From NCBI GenBank assembly GCA_026874595.1, contig CM049320.1, positions 19,973,714 to 20,037,713 on the forward strand: a stretch of DNA of 64,000 bases, given 5' to 3'. The stretch comes from Sipunculus nudus (Eukaryota; Annelida; Sipuncula; Golfingiida; Sipunculidae). Both the position numbers and the translations under genes were made by a program. This document shows, piece after piece, positions 23,201 through 38,200 of this stretch (the first letter of the stretch is position 1; the number at the start of each line of letters is the position of its first letter). The notes beneath the pieces were generated by a model. It worked only from the letters and a program-made list of their open reading frames with translations. It did no database searches and had not been told where the DNA came from.

Positions 23201-26200
23201 AATACCGTCATCTGTTAGAATCAGTTTTCTTTAAAGGGAGGCTAACTCTAAAGGATTTTTTTAAAAACAAATAATATACTTAAGAACCTCAAAGCTTAAC
23301 CATCATATATTTAGCTTAATTACTGAGAAATCTTTAGGCAACTGTTTTAAACTGTATATTCATGATCTGTTGAAAAAAGGGGTATCGTCATTGATCCATA
23401 CTATCATGGACAGTTAATAAACTTGATTACTCCCCGGTCGATCTTTTTTTTCAGGATTATTACTGCATGTGTTACATGTCTAATTAACACAGTGTCTGTT
23501 TCATTTCCAGACTAAATTCCAGCATGGCATAGCTTGAGGGGTGCTACACTAGGTATAAATGCTTGCATATGTAGTAACAAACATGCATGGGGTTAAAGGT
23601 CAATTTAATTTGCATAGGGTTAAGGTTGCTTTGCATGATGGGATTGCATGTCTCTGTAGGTACTGCAGTATAAGCGAAAATGTGGTGAGCTTGAGGAGCA
23701 GAATCGTACGCTGCAATCTGAAGTGGACCGTGCCCGCAAATCTGTAAGTTCTTGTGTGCTCATGACATCTGTGGGTGACCTTGACCTTCATTCTTCAAGC
23801 TATGTACATATTGCCAGCCTTCCTGGCTTTAGTCCGCCTGGCAGCATTTTTCAGTGACCTTGACCATTGTGCTTAAGCTTCCAGCTAGGTATATCTTGTC
23901 AAACACCTGTGTCATTTACTGTATTTATCAGTGACCTTGACCACTGTTTTTGTAAACCTAGTGGGTAAGTTATACAACCATGTTAAATGTCACTTTCTTA
24001 TTAAATTGATAAAAGACTTTTTTTATTTTGACAAAATTTGCTTGAATAAGACATTTAAATATCAGGTTCAAAAGGTCTTTTATAAAGTTAATTTCAGTTA
24101 ATTAAGAATTAAATTGTGAGACATTTATTGCAACCAACTTTATTTTCAATGTAAAGATGACACACCTATTGTGATACTTTAAAATTTAAAAAGTACCTCC
24201 TCTCGTATCTTTGACCGTAACTGCTTGATATGTATCTTAATTCTTAATGTAAGGATATTTGAGTATTTACTTCTAGAATGATGTATCATCAGGCACAACC
24301 TTCATAAAACATGACATAATTAACAATTAGTTACATTATTACAATATATTTGAATTCATTCTTTCTTTCACAAGTGACGATGGACCATTCTGTTGCTGTG
24401 ATATATTCAAGGATGCAAAAAGAATTATTCTTTATAATAAAGTTCACTCAGTCTGACAGTTAATTTATCAGAACCCAATAGGCTTACAGAAAGCCATTTA
24501 GTGCAGACCCACTTAGGGGGTCTCACACTGATGTTGTTCACTTTAAGAGGGCCCAGATTGACTGATTTTCCCATGAAGATTGTCACAAAGTTTACCCAGC
24601 ATGGGGCATGCAGGACAGTCTGTCAGACTTGGTATATCATGTGCCGGCCCTTCCAGTACAGAACAATAGTATTACTATTGTCATGTTTTGCATGTGAAAA
24701 TGATTAAGCATGATTGGTACTTTTAACTTCAACATTGCCTGCTTCAGTTGGGAGTGGTCTAGGCATTAGCGTTGTATGCTTGGGCTTGGGGATATGAGCT
24801 GTCTGTTGAGTATCTGTGTGTTTCTGTTTTTCTTTCATTTATGTGAATGTTTGTTCATGATACACAGTTATTATGCATATATTTATATAGCTTAAGAAAA
24901 ATTCAACCTACACATTAATTATGCACATAGGCTTTTTGAAGAATGAAAAGAGAGTTAATTAAAAGAGCTTTAAGAGAGCTTTTTAAGCTGCCATTTTCCA
25001 CCTCAAAAAACATCTTGATTCAGTGTCAAGCATATTGCTTTGGCAAGCTCTTTTACATGTTAATTTGAAAGTTATTTTCAACAACAAAACAGGAAAAATG
25101 TGGAAGCATTTCTATGGTTACATCAAGTTAACCATTAAGTTAGATAATATTCAGATTCAGATGTGTTGTCTTTTTTTACTAAATATGCACTGTATAAATT
25201 ATAATGTTAAATATTCATTCTTCTCCGAGTATTGAATATTACTTAACCAATATTAGTATTCTCGATTACAGTTGAGAATCTTTAGCTGTTAATAAATCTC
25301 AAGAAGTTTATATTGGTCACTGTCAGTGGTCATAATCCATATATTAAACAGAAAAGATTCTTGTTAACTATTATTTAGAGGAAAGCTATATTAAGTATTT
25401 CTAAATTAGTCAATGTGTACATACATGGTTATGAGTACAATTTGCATAGGAAAAATACCAGTTGTTTTAATCATTCCGCTGCTGTTGAAGTAAATTCAGT
25501 TGAATAAAACCGCAGTGACTTAATAATAGGGATATAATGTAACGCCCCCTATAGTCAACCTGTGTTTAAGTGCACATAGAGGACCACCAAAGTTTCTCAA
25601 GTGATTCCCTCCTAATTGATCAGAATACAGTGAATGGTCGGATATCAACTTTCACTGCGTGGCCTCTGACAGCTCATTGCTGAAGTCATAAGTTTACTTC
25701 TGCACGACCATTCAGTAAATTGTGAGCCAGTGTTTACATGTGTACAAGTTAACCTTAACCCGGGGCATGGTAGCAATCAAATAAATGAGTGGGGGGCAAA
25801 CAAACACTGAATTAGTCAATGTACCTTGTTTGTGCTCTAGGTCAGAGTGAGGGTTTGACTATATGTTCATTTGCTCCCTACAAATATTTGAAATTACCAC
25901 TGGCACAGTGGTAGCACAGATATGTATTGTCCAGAGTCATATCAGTATAACTGTAAATACATACAACACTGATTAACCTTTCTGTATAAGGACACTCTCA
26001 GTCATTGGTCCTCCCCGTAGTGTTATAATAAGTTGCTGCTCAGGCAGGTTTAGGAGGGAAAATCTTGAGCAGCGTAAGTAAGGATTTTTTTCTTGCAAGT
26101 AGATAAAATCATTTAAAGCATGCTTGGATGTGTCAACAGATTTGTTGCAATGGAAAAGACTTTAGTGTTGTGTAAAAACTGCATAACAAACGCTCATATT

Positions 26201-29200
26201 ACTGCAATTCAGTTGTGTTAAACATAATAATGCAAATGAAAAGCATATAGTGTGTAATGAAGGGGTATCTTGCAACTCTGTGTAAATTACCGGGATACCA
26301 TGCATAAATTATATTACTTAATAGCTAGGATTCCTTGCTTAAATACTTGGTTACGTTGAACAAGTTTTTTTAAAGTGCTGTGTTATCATGCTAGCGCTGT
26401 ATTAAATGCCAGCTTACCAAAAAACTTGAGTGATATGCCTGACACCTTTACAAATACAACGAGAAAATGCTGTATTGTGAAGGAGATATATGGTATATAT
26501 TTTTACTGCATTCCAAGATTACACAAGTGATCTCAGTAAAGTCCAGGATGTTGAGTCCTGAATTTTTAATGACAGTTTAATAAAAACACAAAAAAACTTA
26601 ATTGATGTCACAAAAAGAATTACATGTAAATAGTAGTTCATACAAATGTAAATATTGTTCATGTAAACATGAATAGTGTATGCATACACTGCCAAAATTA
26701 ATTTCTTGAAAATATATTTCATATCCAAAGACAATTTTTTCTTTTGACAAGATATCCTAAAGGTATTTTTTTCTTGATTAATAGGCAGCATGCTTAAAGT
26801 TAAGAAAATATATTTTTATATTCCCTTAACACAAGATATAGTATCTTTTCATAAGTAAAATTTCATTCGTCATAATATCCCAAAATATTTTTATTTGGCA
26901 TAAGATATTTTCTGATAGAAAAAAATAAATGATTTTATCAAAAGGAAACAGTTCTTATCATAAGAAATGTTTTCTTTACCATAACAAGAAGATTTTTCTT
27001 CCCCCACGCCAAGAAAATTATCTTAAATTTTTCAAAAAAATATTTGTGGGAGTGTACATATAAATGTAAATTTATAATGTGCCATTAGTAGATTACTATA
27101 TTATAGATTAAATTTAATATACTGTGTATCAGTTGGTGTCTTTTCACAATTTTCTGTGAGTTGACTATTATTTCATACTAAATAATACTAATAAGAATAA
27201 TCACTACTTATTATTTGTTTATTTAGTACAATCTTATCCTTGTCTTACAGCTTCAGAACTCGCAGGATACGCTCCAGTCCCGCCTTGACAGGATGGCAGA
27301 CGACGACCGCAGTGTGGATCTAGACAGCACCCTGATCAAGCTTGAAGAGGAGCAGCAGAGGTCATTAGCATATCATTTGAATATTAATTTGCATAATTAT
27401 AGATATTTTTACATGAGGATTGAACTCACATTTGCTTAACTAAAGATTTAGGTTAATCTTTTTGTCACATCTAATGGTTTCAATCAACATTTGTATCATT
27501 GGAAGATGATAGAGATTTTTAACTTAGAAATATATTGACAAATAACCCATTGTAATTTGATTTGCGGATATTTTGCATAAGGTTTTTGGCCCAAAGGTAT
27601 TAAACATAAATTAGCTACAGATACATTTTATAATTTAGTCTGCTGATATAATACAATTTATTATGTACATATATTACATGTGATAGATTCTCAGTCAACC
27701 AATGGTATGAATTATAATATAACCTACTAGCATCCTTTGACACATGATTGCAAATTAAACATGCTGTAATCCAAAGTGCAGAATACATTAAGGAAAACTA
27801 CTCCAGTGCTAGCTTAGCTCATGTTAACTCCAAGTTGAGGGAACACATCGTTCTCTTTAGTGTTCATGTATAACACTTCATTAGACCAACAATAAGAGTA
27901 CAATCTATGAACCTACAAATACAATACCTTATTTAATCAACAGGAGTGCCAGCCTGGCCCATGTTAACTCTATGCTGAGGGAACAACTGGACCAAGCTAC
28001 GGCAGCCAACCAGTCTCTGACTCAGGACATCCACAAACTGACCCAGGACTGGCAGCGCGCACGCGAAGAACTTGAGGTCAAGGAGAAAGAATGGAGAGAG
28101 GAGGAACAGGTAAAGAATATACAATCATGGAAATGTGAAGAGAAATGAGAAGTGACTGGAAGGTTGTTGTAATGTCACAGAAACTCTTAGTTTGATGAAT
28201 ATGTTTATTTCAGTGTAGAGATGTTATTTTCTTGGATACAAATATATAAGAAAATAATCTTTTTGTTAGATATATGCTATACATGAATTGCATAGTTTCT
28301 AAATAAATTTCCCCTATATTTGGCAAATTCTGTTCTAATTAAACACATGATTTAGAATAGTTTAGAATTAAATGTTTTGAATAATTTAAAGCATTTGCTG
28401 TATTAGGAGGTATTAAAGATTTTATTATGCATAAAAATTTAAACCTTAACTGCTGTCTGGAAATGTTATTAAAGTCACAAGCAGATGACCCAACTCTTTT
28501 GTTTAATTGTCCATAATCAGATACATTACTTCAGAGCAGTTTTAAATCTTAAAGTTTTGATATCTCTTTAGGGCTACTTCATGATGGACTCCTAGATAAT
28601 CATATACAGAGAAAGTTCTCAGTTGTTGCTGGGAGAATGTAGTTCCAAAATCACCACCAGATGTCTCTAGTGTTTGATCTGATTTGCAGTCTGTCAACTT
28701 GTACTTTAGTGCTGAGTGCAGCCAACAGATGTCTCTAGTGTGTTTGATCTGTATTTTTCAGTCTTTCAACGAGTACTTCAGTGCTGAGCACAGCCGCCTG
28801 CTCAACCTGTGGCGTGCTGTGGTCGGGTTCCGCCGTCAGTTCAGCGAGATGAAGACCGCCACCGAGCGGGACTTGTCTCATGTTCGTGCTGATGTCACCA
28901 GAGCTGCTCGCAGCCTCCACTCTGCTTGCCTTAACCTCAGTGCCAACCAGCGCAACATGGACACCCAGTCTCAGGTAACACTTCATTTTATTAATTTCTC
29001 TACATTCTGTTGTATTTTTATTATTTTAAATAACACATTGCAATTTCTCTGTCTTGTATCAAGAAAATCTGCTGATGAATTGTAATAAGTTTTGCAACTG
29101 TGATATTTAAAATTAAATTACTTTAGGTTCCAATGCTTTTCTTGCATTGTTTTTCAAACACAAGTATTTGGCATATTAAAAATCGACATTAACAAAAGAA

Positions 29201-32200
29201 ACTGCAAAATAAACAGTTTATAAACAGTTAATTATCTACACAATATGATTTTATTTCAGAATAGTATCATCATAGTAACTTTTTTTCAAAGCACATTTTG
29301 TTTTAAACAATCCACAGCTGAACTCAAAATAAAAACACCTTATTTCATTTAAAGTTATTTTTTTTTGTGAATACATGTTAGCCAAAGTAATCATAATCTC
29401 AAGCTATCAGCTGTTCATACTTCACCCATGTTCATTAAATACACTATCCAGTACCATTTTACTGCCTGCAAATCCACGTTCTGTTCACACTCCACCTGTA
29501 TTCATTTCTGTTTGATCTGTATTGGTGAAACCACCTGGTGAGATAGTTTTGATACCAAATTCAGTGATACAGTATTTGTAATTGTGCAGTATGAACAGGC
29601 TTTAAATGTGTTGTGTGTCTAATACTGTGGTTGCTTTTTTGTTGGTGAGGGTTTCAAATTCGTGATATTTGCGAAAGGGTATTTATCGCAAAAAATCAAA
29701 CCTTTGTGAATAAGATGTTTTAAACAAAGTTATAAGTAAAAGGTTGAGATCATGAATAAAAATAGGTCAGGTATTTTCAAAAACTGAAATTTTAAATTAC
29801 ATCAGATTTTGCCAATTGCCTGCCATTAACGAACCATGTTTTTGTTAATGAGATTAAGTGCCCTAAATTTCTGATATAATTCATTCATTTAATAATGGTT
29901 ATATTCTGTAATAAGGAATTGTAAGGTCATGAAATTAGAACCCTTGCAAAACACTGAAAAAGTGAAAATTGAGAAATTTTAATCCTGCGAATGTGAAGCC
30001 AACCACAGTATTGTTTCCCCTTTAAATACACAGGAGGAAAAAAATTAGCATGCACTATTACAGGGAACACCATAGGTGAACGAAATATTTTATTGAATAT
30101 TGTACGGAAGACATTTATTTTCTGGTGCAGTTTGAACATAGTGTATGAAATACTGTATGCTGAATTTGGTTTTGGGGAAACTGTATATGACACACTTGTA
30201 GCGTGTAAACAGCTTTATCTACTTTTGAATACTAGTGTTTGCTGATTTTTACAGGTGAACCTGGACAAGGAGCGTTCTGAGCGAGCAAGTTTGGAGGCTC
30301 AGCTGAGGGAGAAGAGTCGCCAGCTGTCAGAAGTCCAGACCAAGTCGGATGGAGCTGCCGCTGATCTGAGTGCCAAGTGAGTGAAAAATGAATAAAAAAA
30401 TGATGGAGCTACCCCTGATCTTTGTGCTAAGTTTGTAAACTTATTAATAAAAAATACAACTCAAGGTTAAATTATTTGAATTTTCAACATGTGGTCCCTG
30501 ATTCAGTCTCTGCTAAAGTTACTATGGCCAAATAGTGAAATTGTTTGGTCCAAGTAGTGACTCCTGGATTATTCTAGGCAACATATTAAGGAAAACTGAT
30601 ATGGCATAAGTTTATAATTATATTTTCATTTCATATTGATATTTTCTAAAGGCAAGCAACATGCTGTTGACCTACAATAAAAAAAAATATACCAATTACT
30701 AGTCAAGCCAATACACTAGAAATGGTGAAAACCATTTATAAAATAGGGGGGGGGATGTATTACAACTCTTTAGTAATGGTATATTAAGTGATAAAAATGT
30801 TACAATAGATTTTCTTGAATTAACTGTTTGTATTACAGTGCTTCATTGCACAAATTGTGAGATATATCAGTAAGGTTGACAGTTCAATGAATAGCAGTGA
30901 GATATGCAAAACTTGTGAAAGGCAAATTTTAAGTGTACAGAAGTGTAATCATGATCTTTGTTAAAGACATCCTTGCTATGCTGTATGTAATCAAGTATTG
31001 TATTCTCCAGGGCATTATATATAAGTTTGTGTCATTTTTTAATATTTTCGCTTATTAATGTTAAATTTATATTGCACGATTACAGGGTGAACGAGCTTTC
31101 TCTGACCATCGAGAAACAGAAGCTGCAGCTGAACGAGAAGGATCGCACAATCGCAAACTTCCAGCGCACCCTGAACCAGATGGAGGCTCGTATGGTGGAG
31201 AACGCCGTTCCTCCCGTCCAACCAGCAGTCGAGGGCGAGGTGCAGACATTGGCTGAACCCGGCACAGCTGATTATGAGAACGATTCCATGCACCAGGCGC
31301 TCCGTAGAATCGCACAGGAAGTGATCGCTGATGCAGACTCTGCTTCATTTGATGATACCCTGAACCCTGGCGAGCTGTCTACCACTGTTATGAATAGGTC
31401 AAGGTCAAACTCACCTGTGGCAAGGTCACCCTCAAGGGCATCTTCAAGGTCACCCATCCGTCGTGCAGGATCTCCTGGCAGAGCTAGGTCGAGGTCACCA
31501 GGTTTTGCGGATTCCACCTTTGCTGCCGTCCAAGCTGCCCTTAACAAACGTCAGCTGCAGGTCAGTGAGCTGAGGAATAAGGTCATATCTGCCAATGAGA
31601 ACGTGAACATGATCAAGAAACAGAACAACGATCTGGAGAACCAGCTGCGACAGGCAGAACAGGAGCTGCTGAGAACAAGAGAAGAACGGGAATCATCGTA
31701 AGTGTTCAACAGTCACTCACAGAACACTGACATATTTCTGTTCCAGCTTTGTAGGAATTCGTTTTGGATCAACAAACACTCAAAAACTGCAGCAGAAAAT
31801 GACACCCAAAAGCAAAGTGCATTGTACTGTTGTTATTACATTGGAATATAGTCAGCTGTAAACCATTGTGACAATAGTGCTGAATCTCTAGCTTGGGTTG
31901 ACTCCAATGTCTCAACAGGATGTGACTTAGGTTGATCCTACCCCCCCCCCCCCCCCCATTCCCTTTTAGAAAATCAGCTAATGGGAAGTAAGAATGAAAT
32001 GCCATCCTTGCCTTCCCTCATCCAACAGTTCCCAGCTATGGACAGCCCTCCAGAAGCTTACCACATTTTATTGTATTTGTCAGACTAAGACAGAGTTTCA
32101 GAAATGGACGGTTGTATTAACTTGTACTTGTACTAAGAAATATAAGAGCTGTCTCAGGGAACTTCAAGAATATTCAACTTTATGCAGGGAAATTATTTTT

Positions 32201-35200
32201 CTGGATCATAATTGTTAACTTCACTGAATATATTTTAATATATTTTGCATGCATTCATGTGCATTGATGATAATAATTCTGAATGAATTTTTTTAGTATC
32301 CGCGGTCAAGATGAAGCCAGGCGGGGACAGGACAGGTTAAAGAACTCGTTAGACATGGCTAACAATGAGCGACAGCAGCTGGAGCGTGTCAGACAGGGAC
32401 TGAATGAGCAGCTAGAGAACCTGACGTTGGAGTGTGACAAACTCAAGGCAGCCAACACCGAACTCCAGCGGCAACGAGACTCACTGGAAGATGAGAAAGA
32501 AGATGTCAATAAGGACAAAGAGAGACAGATTAAAGAAAACCAGAGATGGTAAGATGTGCTACCTGGTATAGCGATTTATTTTAATATGCCTTATGATAAT
32601 TATAAAAACACATGCCAAACAAATGTGATTAAAGACATTCCAGACAGGGTTTATTAAGATGTGTGGAACAGACATTACAGATGTGCAAACGAAGCATAAT
32701 TATCAGAGCTCTACCAAACAGGCATCCTTACATATGTCACACAGTCTAAATCATAGATATTTATGCAAATCAAGAATAATCAAAAGACATGCCAAAGTGG
32801 GACTATTCAGGATTTGCTGAAAAGATGTTTCTCAACGTAAAATTGTTATTATCAAAATATGTCAAATAATTATGTCTCTTTGGAAAAATATAGGTGTTTT
32901 TATGGAATATTACACAATTTTCTTAAGATCTTGGGCTCCATTGATTACCATTTTGGATTAGATAGCTTATATGTGAATATCAAAATTCTTTGAATGTGTC
33001 TTTCCAGTCTGAAGGTGATGGAACAGACAGACAGCAAGTTGTCTAAAACTCGTGAGGAACTTGGAAACACCAAAGAATTGCTCAACAAGACTTGCTTGGA
33101 AAAAGATGTTTTGGAGAGTGAAAAGAATGAGATCAGTAAGTTTCATGAATCGTTGAAGAAAATTTGGACTAAGTGAGATTGAGGAGTATCTTATATTTCT
33201 TCTTAGGAGTTAAATCAAAGAGGTTCATATTATGGAATGGAATGTGTGAACAATATAGAGTAGTATGTAGAACCCAGAGAGTGATATAGTACCGTGATTA
33301 TGGGAATGAAATCAGCTACATGTTTAACAAAAAGTGTCAGGAGATGGAATTTAAGTGTAAATTTGTAATGTCATCAGCAAATATTCTAAAAACAGATTTA
33401 ATATTTAAGTGTGAAAGGTGTTTTTATATTTCTGTCCATAAATGTGTATCTGCTTGAGTGAGTCAAGCCACATGGATGAAAAAAAAATTCCATTTTATAG
33501 ATCTTTTTAAACAACTTTCCTTCTCCAGATGAAATTTATCTGATTAACTGTTAATTTTTTGGTGTCAGAGTAAATTTCATTACTTTGGGGTGCTGATACA
33601 CAATGTTAATATAATGATATATCTATAATGCTAATGCAGAACTTTCACTTTACAGGTGAGGCCTTATCTAAAGCTGAGCTCCAGAAGGCAGAGCTAGAGC
33701 TGGAGATCAACAAAGTGAAGACCGAGGAGGCCAGTCTCCGTGATGCTCTGCTAAAGATGCAGAACCTCAACGAGGGACTCGGACAGGACAAGATTGAGCT
33801 AAACCGTGTCATCATGCAGGTAACCTTTCTTATTCAGGTGCTTTGCTTGGTTAGCTTTCTTATTTGTGAGGGTTTCAAATTTGTGATGTCCACAAAAGGG
33901 AAATTGTTGTGAAAATTACACCTTGAATAAGACGCCTCATCTGCACAGGTGAAGAGTCCTTTATTAAACAGCCTTAATGGCATTTTATGTATGATATCTA
34001 CAAGACCACATCTATAAATAATAACATGATCTATTTTATGTTACTAAGTAGTGACTGAGATTATAAATAATATCAGGTCTTTCATGTTATCTGCCTATAG
34101 GGGACAAGAATTTCTACTTGTTTTTGTTGGTCCTTGTCAGTTTGTTAAGATTAAGTGAAAATATTAAATGTATGTTGGTCCACATCAAATTGTTAAGAGT
34201 AAGTGCAATTTTTTAATATTCTGTATGATAAACAATACACTCTGTGTAGGTTACTGCATGATGCAATTGTAAAAAATTGAATCCGCGTAATACAATGAAA
34301 TAGTTAAAATCACAAGGAGTTAACCTCGTGAATATGAATCCAACCATTATATGTGACCAAACCACAGTTGTCCTGCAGATTGCCCTTGATAGAGTGTTAA
34401 TAAATTGTAATAAACTCAGTTTCTCTTTATTTCATAATGTTTTTCCCAAAAAAGAATTATATAAATTTTAAACTGATAATAATTAATGATTGCCTTAAGT
34501 AGTAAATGAATGTCAAATAGAAAGAGCAGTGACATAATATATACATTTTACAATGCTCTTCACAGCTGGAGGCAGAGAAGGCTGCTTTGCTTGGCCAGAA
34601 GAAATCTGTAGAACAGGAGAAGTTCTGTCTGCGGGAAGAGCTGGTGCGAGTCGAGCAGGAGAAACTTGACATCGACACTGAAAAATCAGGTCAGTTTATG
34701 TAGCTAGTTGTATACCCATAATTTCTTCATGTGACCCTTGACATCTGGGTTTGATGTGTACTTAAATGGCAGCCTCAACGAGCGGTTTTGAGAATCTTGG
34801 AGAAATAATCTGTTAGGGTTCGATAAAGGCACAGGGATATGACACACAAGTACTCTGAGGACAACATTAAGGTGAGATTCTGTCTGCGGAGAGTTTGGTG
34901 GCAAGGGGTCATGTATCTGCAAAGTTAAGAATGGAATAACACTTTTTTCCAGACCATTCCCAAATCCTTAAATTAAAGTTGGATGTGTTCATGGAATGAG
35001 GACAAATATGCAATAGTCAATCTTGGTTTAAGAGAATTGCCTTTTAAAGAAAATACAAGAATAAATGTTATTGATAAAGAAATATGGTCTTTAAATTGTC
35101 TATACATTTAAAGGAAACAGTGAAGCTGCCAACAAGGTTACATGGACCAATAGGAAAACTTATTTCAGTGGCAGAGATCATTCAAGGGATCACAGGGTTT

Positions 35201-38200
35201 TACTGTATTTGTGTATGTCTCAGTATTGACCTCCTCTCTGTCTCTCTGCATATATGGAGATGCACTAGACAGATAATTGTGGAAACAATTACAGTTTAAT
35301 ATTCTTTGTTAGTATATGATAGCTCATTCTGTGACAGTGACAATTAAGATGTGTTCACTATATTTTATTTTTGAAATATTTTGTCTGGCAGGTATCACCC
35401 AGAACCTGGAGCTGACAGAACAGAGCCGGGAGCGTCTGGAAGAAGAGGTGACAATGCTCAACAAAGAACGTGCTGACCTCACTGAACAGCTGAACGCTGT
35501 AAGTATATCCCACACAGACAGCAAATACTACATCCATAATGATGCCATAATGATTCATGTAATGCATGCAACAAGTATTGTGCTGACTCACGGAACGGCT
35601 CAACGCTGCATATCCTGAACAGATAGCAAATACTACATCAGTAATTATACACATAATGCATTCAACTGAGATATGGCTGACCTGATTCACAGCTTAGTAT
35701 GGCATTCTTATTTTCACATAAAACCAAATACTGCATCCATAATGATACCATAATGATCCATAATGCAATAAAATGAGATGATGCTGATCTGATTAACAGC
35801 TCAATGCTGTACATGTATATGTATTCTACACAAAAAAGAAATAAAATATAATTTAGTATTCACAAATCAAAATTGACTACATTTTATTTTATTTAAAAAA
35901 ACACCCAAGATGGAAGAGAAGTACTGATTTTATGTGGAAAGTTTATAACAGATTTATGTCATACATTTTACTGAGAATCATGAAATCAGAAAGCATGTTA
36001 AGGATTAAAGTTATCAGTGATTTATAAATTAATCATCAATTATTTTTATTTTCTCAGACGACCAGACAGAAGAATGCCTTGGCTGAGGAGGTCCTTGGGG
36101 CCCGTAAGGAGATCGAGCGACAGAGTGACACAATTGTCCGCATTGCTAAAGAAAAGGAAGAACTGACCAAAGAGAAGGCCTCACTGGCCGTACAGCTCAC
36201 TGCTGCAGAGCGTGAGAACCGCCAGCAGAGTGAGGTCATCTCTGGTCTCCGCAGCGACAAGGAGAGTCTGGAAACCAACTTGTATGAGACCCAACAGGTG
36301 AATGCACAACTTGATGGTCGCAAGGAGCAGCTGGAGGGAGAGAACCAGGAGTTGATCCTGAAGAAGGAAGCTCTCCAAGGTAAGTTAAAGACAAATATTT
36401 ATAACTAGATGTATGCTATCTCTAGGTGACCACTGGAAATGCCTCCCCCTTCTTTGTTTTATTATTCTCCTGGTAAAAATTTACAACTTTGACACATTAA
36501 AATATCCATGGGCTTTGAGGTTCTCAAGGAACCCAAGACTCGTATGATTTTAATAATCAATTGTCATATGTTTATTCATTGTTTATTATAAATGTAATAG
36601 ACAATATTCTTGATACCTTTCCTAAATCATGTTATTGGTAATGGTATGATAAAGTGCGTTAAAACTTTTTCCACTCACAGCTGAAATCCAGCACTCAAGG
36701 TAACCTCAGACTTGTATAATTATAATGATGATCCTCATACGTTAATTTATTTATTGCCACTATTGGTCAGTATTCCTAGTAATTTCCAAGAGTCGTGTTA
36801 ATGACATAGTATATTGTATTTAACTGTTTCCACTCATAGCTGACATCCAGCACTTGCGTAAAGAGATGGAGGTTGAGGTGGAGAAGCTGGAACGCCAGAA
36901 GGAAGGACTGAACAACAAGCTGATGCAGACAGAGAAAGACCTTCAGTTGTCCTTGAAACAGGAGCAGCAGGCTCACGAGGAAGATGTGGAGCGCATCAGT
37001 AGAGACAAGGTAAACACAAGATCACCCAAAATACCAAAAACACCTGTGATGAAACAATACAAAACTCATTTAATTTCAAATTTAGAGCAAATAAACTGGT
37101 ATCTATTGATAAATACATCACAAGAAAATTCAGGAACACTCCAAACATTCTCTACAAACCTCCAGGTTCCTAATCCAAAGTTATATTAATTAACTGACAT
37201 TCATTCATCCTTGTATGACAGGCTGTTCAAATAAACTAAGAAGCATTTCATATTTATTAGTTTCTTTTATATTGTCTGAAAATAAAATCTTCCATGAAAA
37301 ATGTCATTTTTTGCTGGAGATATAAGTAATTAGACACTTCAACCAAATAAATTTTTAGAAATTTCTTTGAAATTGTATCAGTATTTTATAACTATCAATT
37401 TTTCTGTATGTGAACTGTTGTTAGGACTCCTTAAACAGAGAAGATTGCAGCCTTTGTCTTGATTTCGGTCAAGGGGTAATAAAGTTGCATGTATTGCTCT
37501 TCATTTATATGTTGTTGTTGTTTTCAAGTTGCTTCTCTTATGTAAATTATCTCTTTAGTCACTTCAGAAGTGTTCTTGTTATATTATTTCTGTTCTGTTA
37601 AAGACCAAAAGTTATTCTGTATTGTCAATTTGGTCAACTTGGTTAAGAGAAAAAATCAATAAGGGTTGTGTCATACATTTTATAAAGTGAATATACTTGA
37701 ATATATTATTCACATACTTATGTATTTTCAGATATTACAGTATGATTAAGAAATAAAATGTTTGAATCAGTTAACAGAAACTTCCAGAAAAGGTTGCCAG
37801 GTCAAAATAGGATAATTTGCATGTTTCTTATGTGCCACATACAGTAAAATCCCGAAATTATGACCACCAACAAGACCTCAAAATAGTGGTTGCATTTTTC
37901 GAGGTGGTCGTCTAAGCAAGATGTTATATAAAGAGCAAAAATGAACTGGGACCATGAAAAGGTGGTAGTTACCCTCAGGTGGTTGGTTAAACTGAGGTGG
38001 TTGTTAAGCAAAGTTTTACTGGATATGTTTCATCTAATTTAATAAACAGTATAAAATCAGAGCCTTACATCTCATACAGGTTAGTTACTGTACCTCTGAA
38101 TCATCAAGAAAGTCTTGACCTGTTGCTTTTAATGATATGATTTCATCTACATCATGAACATTCTGTTCACTGCCAAAAATAATTATTCTAGAAAAGATTA

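Noticed and set aside
27361-27400. Intron start after exon 6 reads R-S-L-A-Y-H-L-N, vaguely like exon 7
   Set aside because: Nucleotide similarity to exon 7 is too weak to call another echo.
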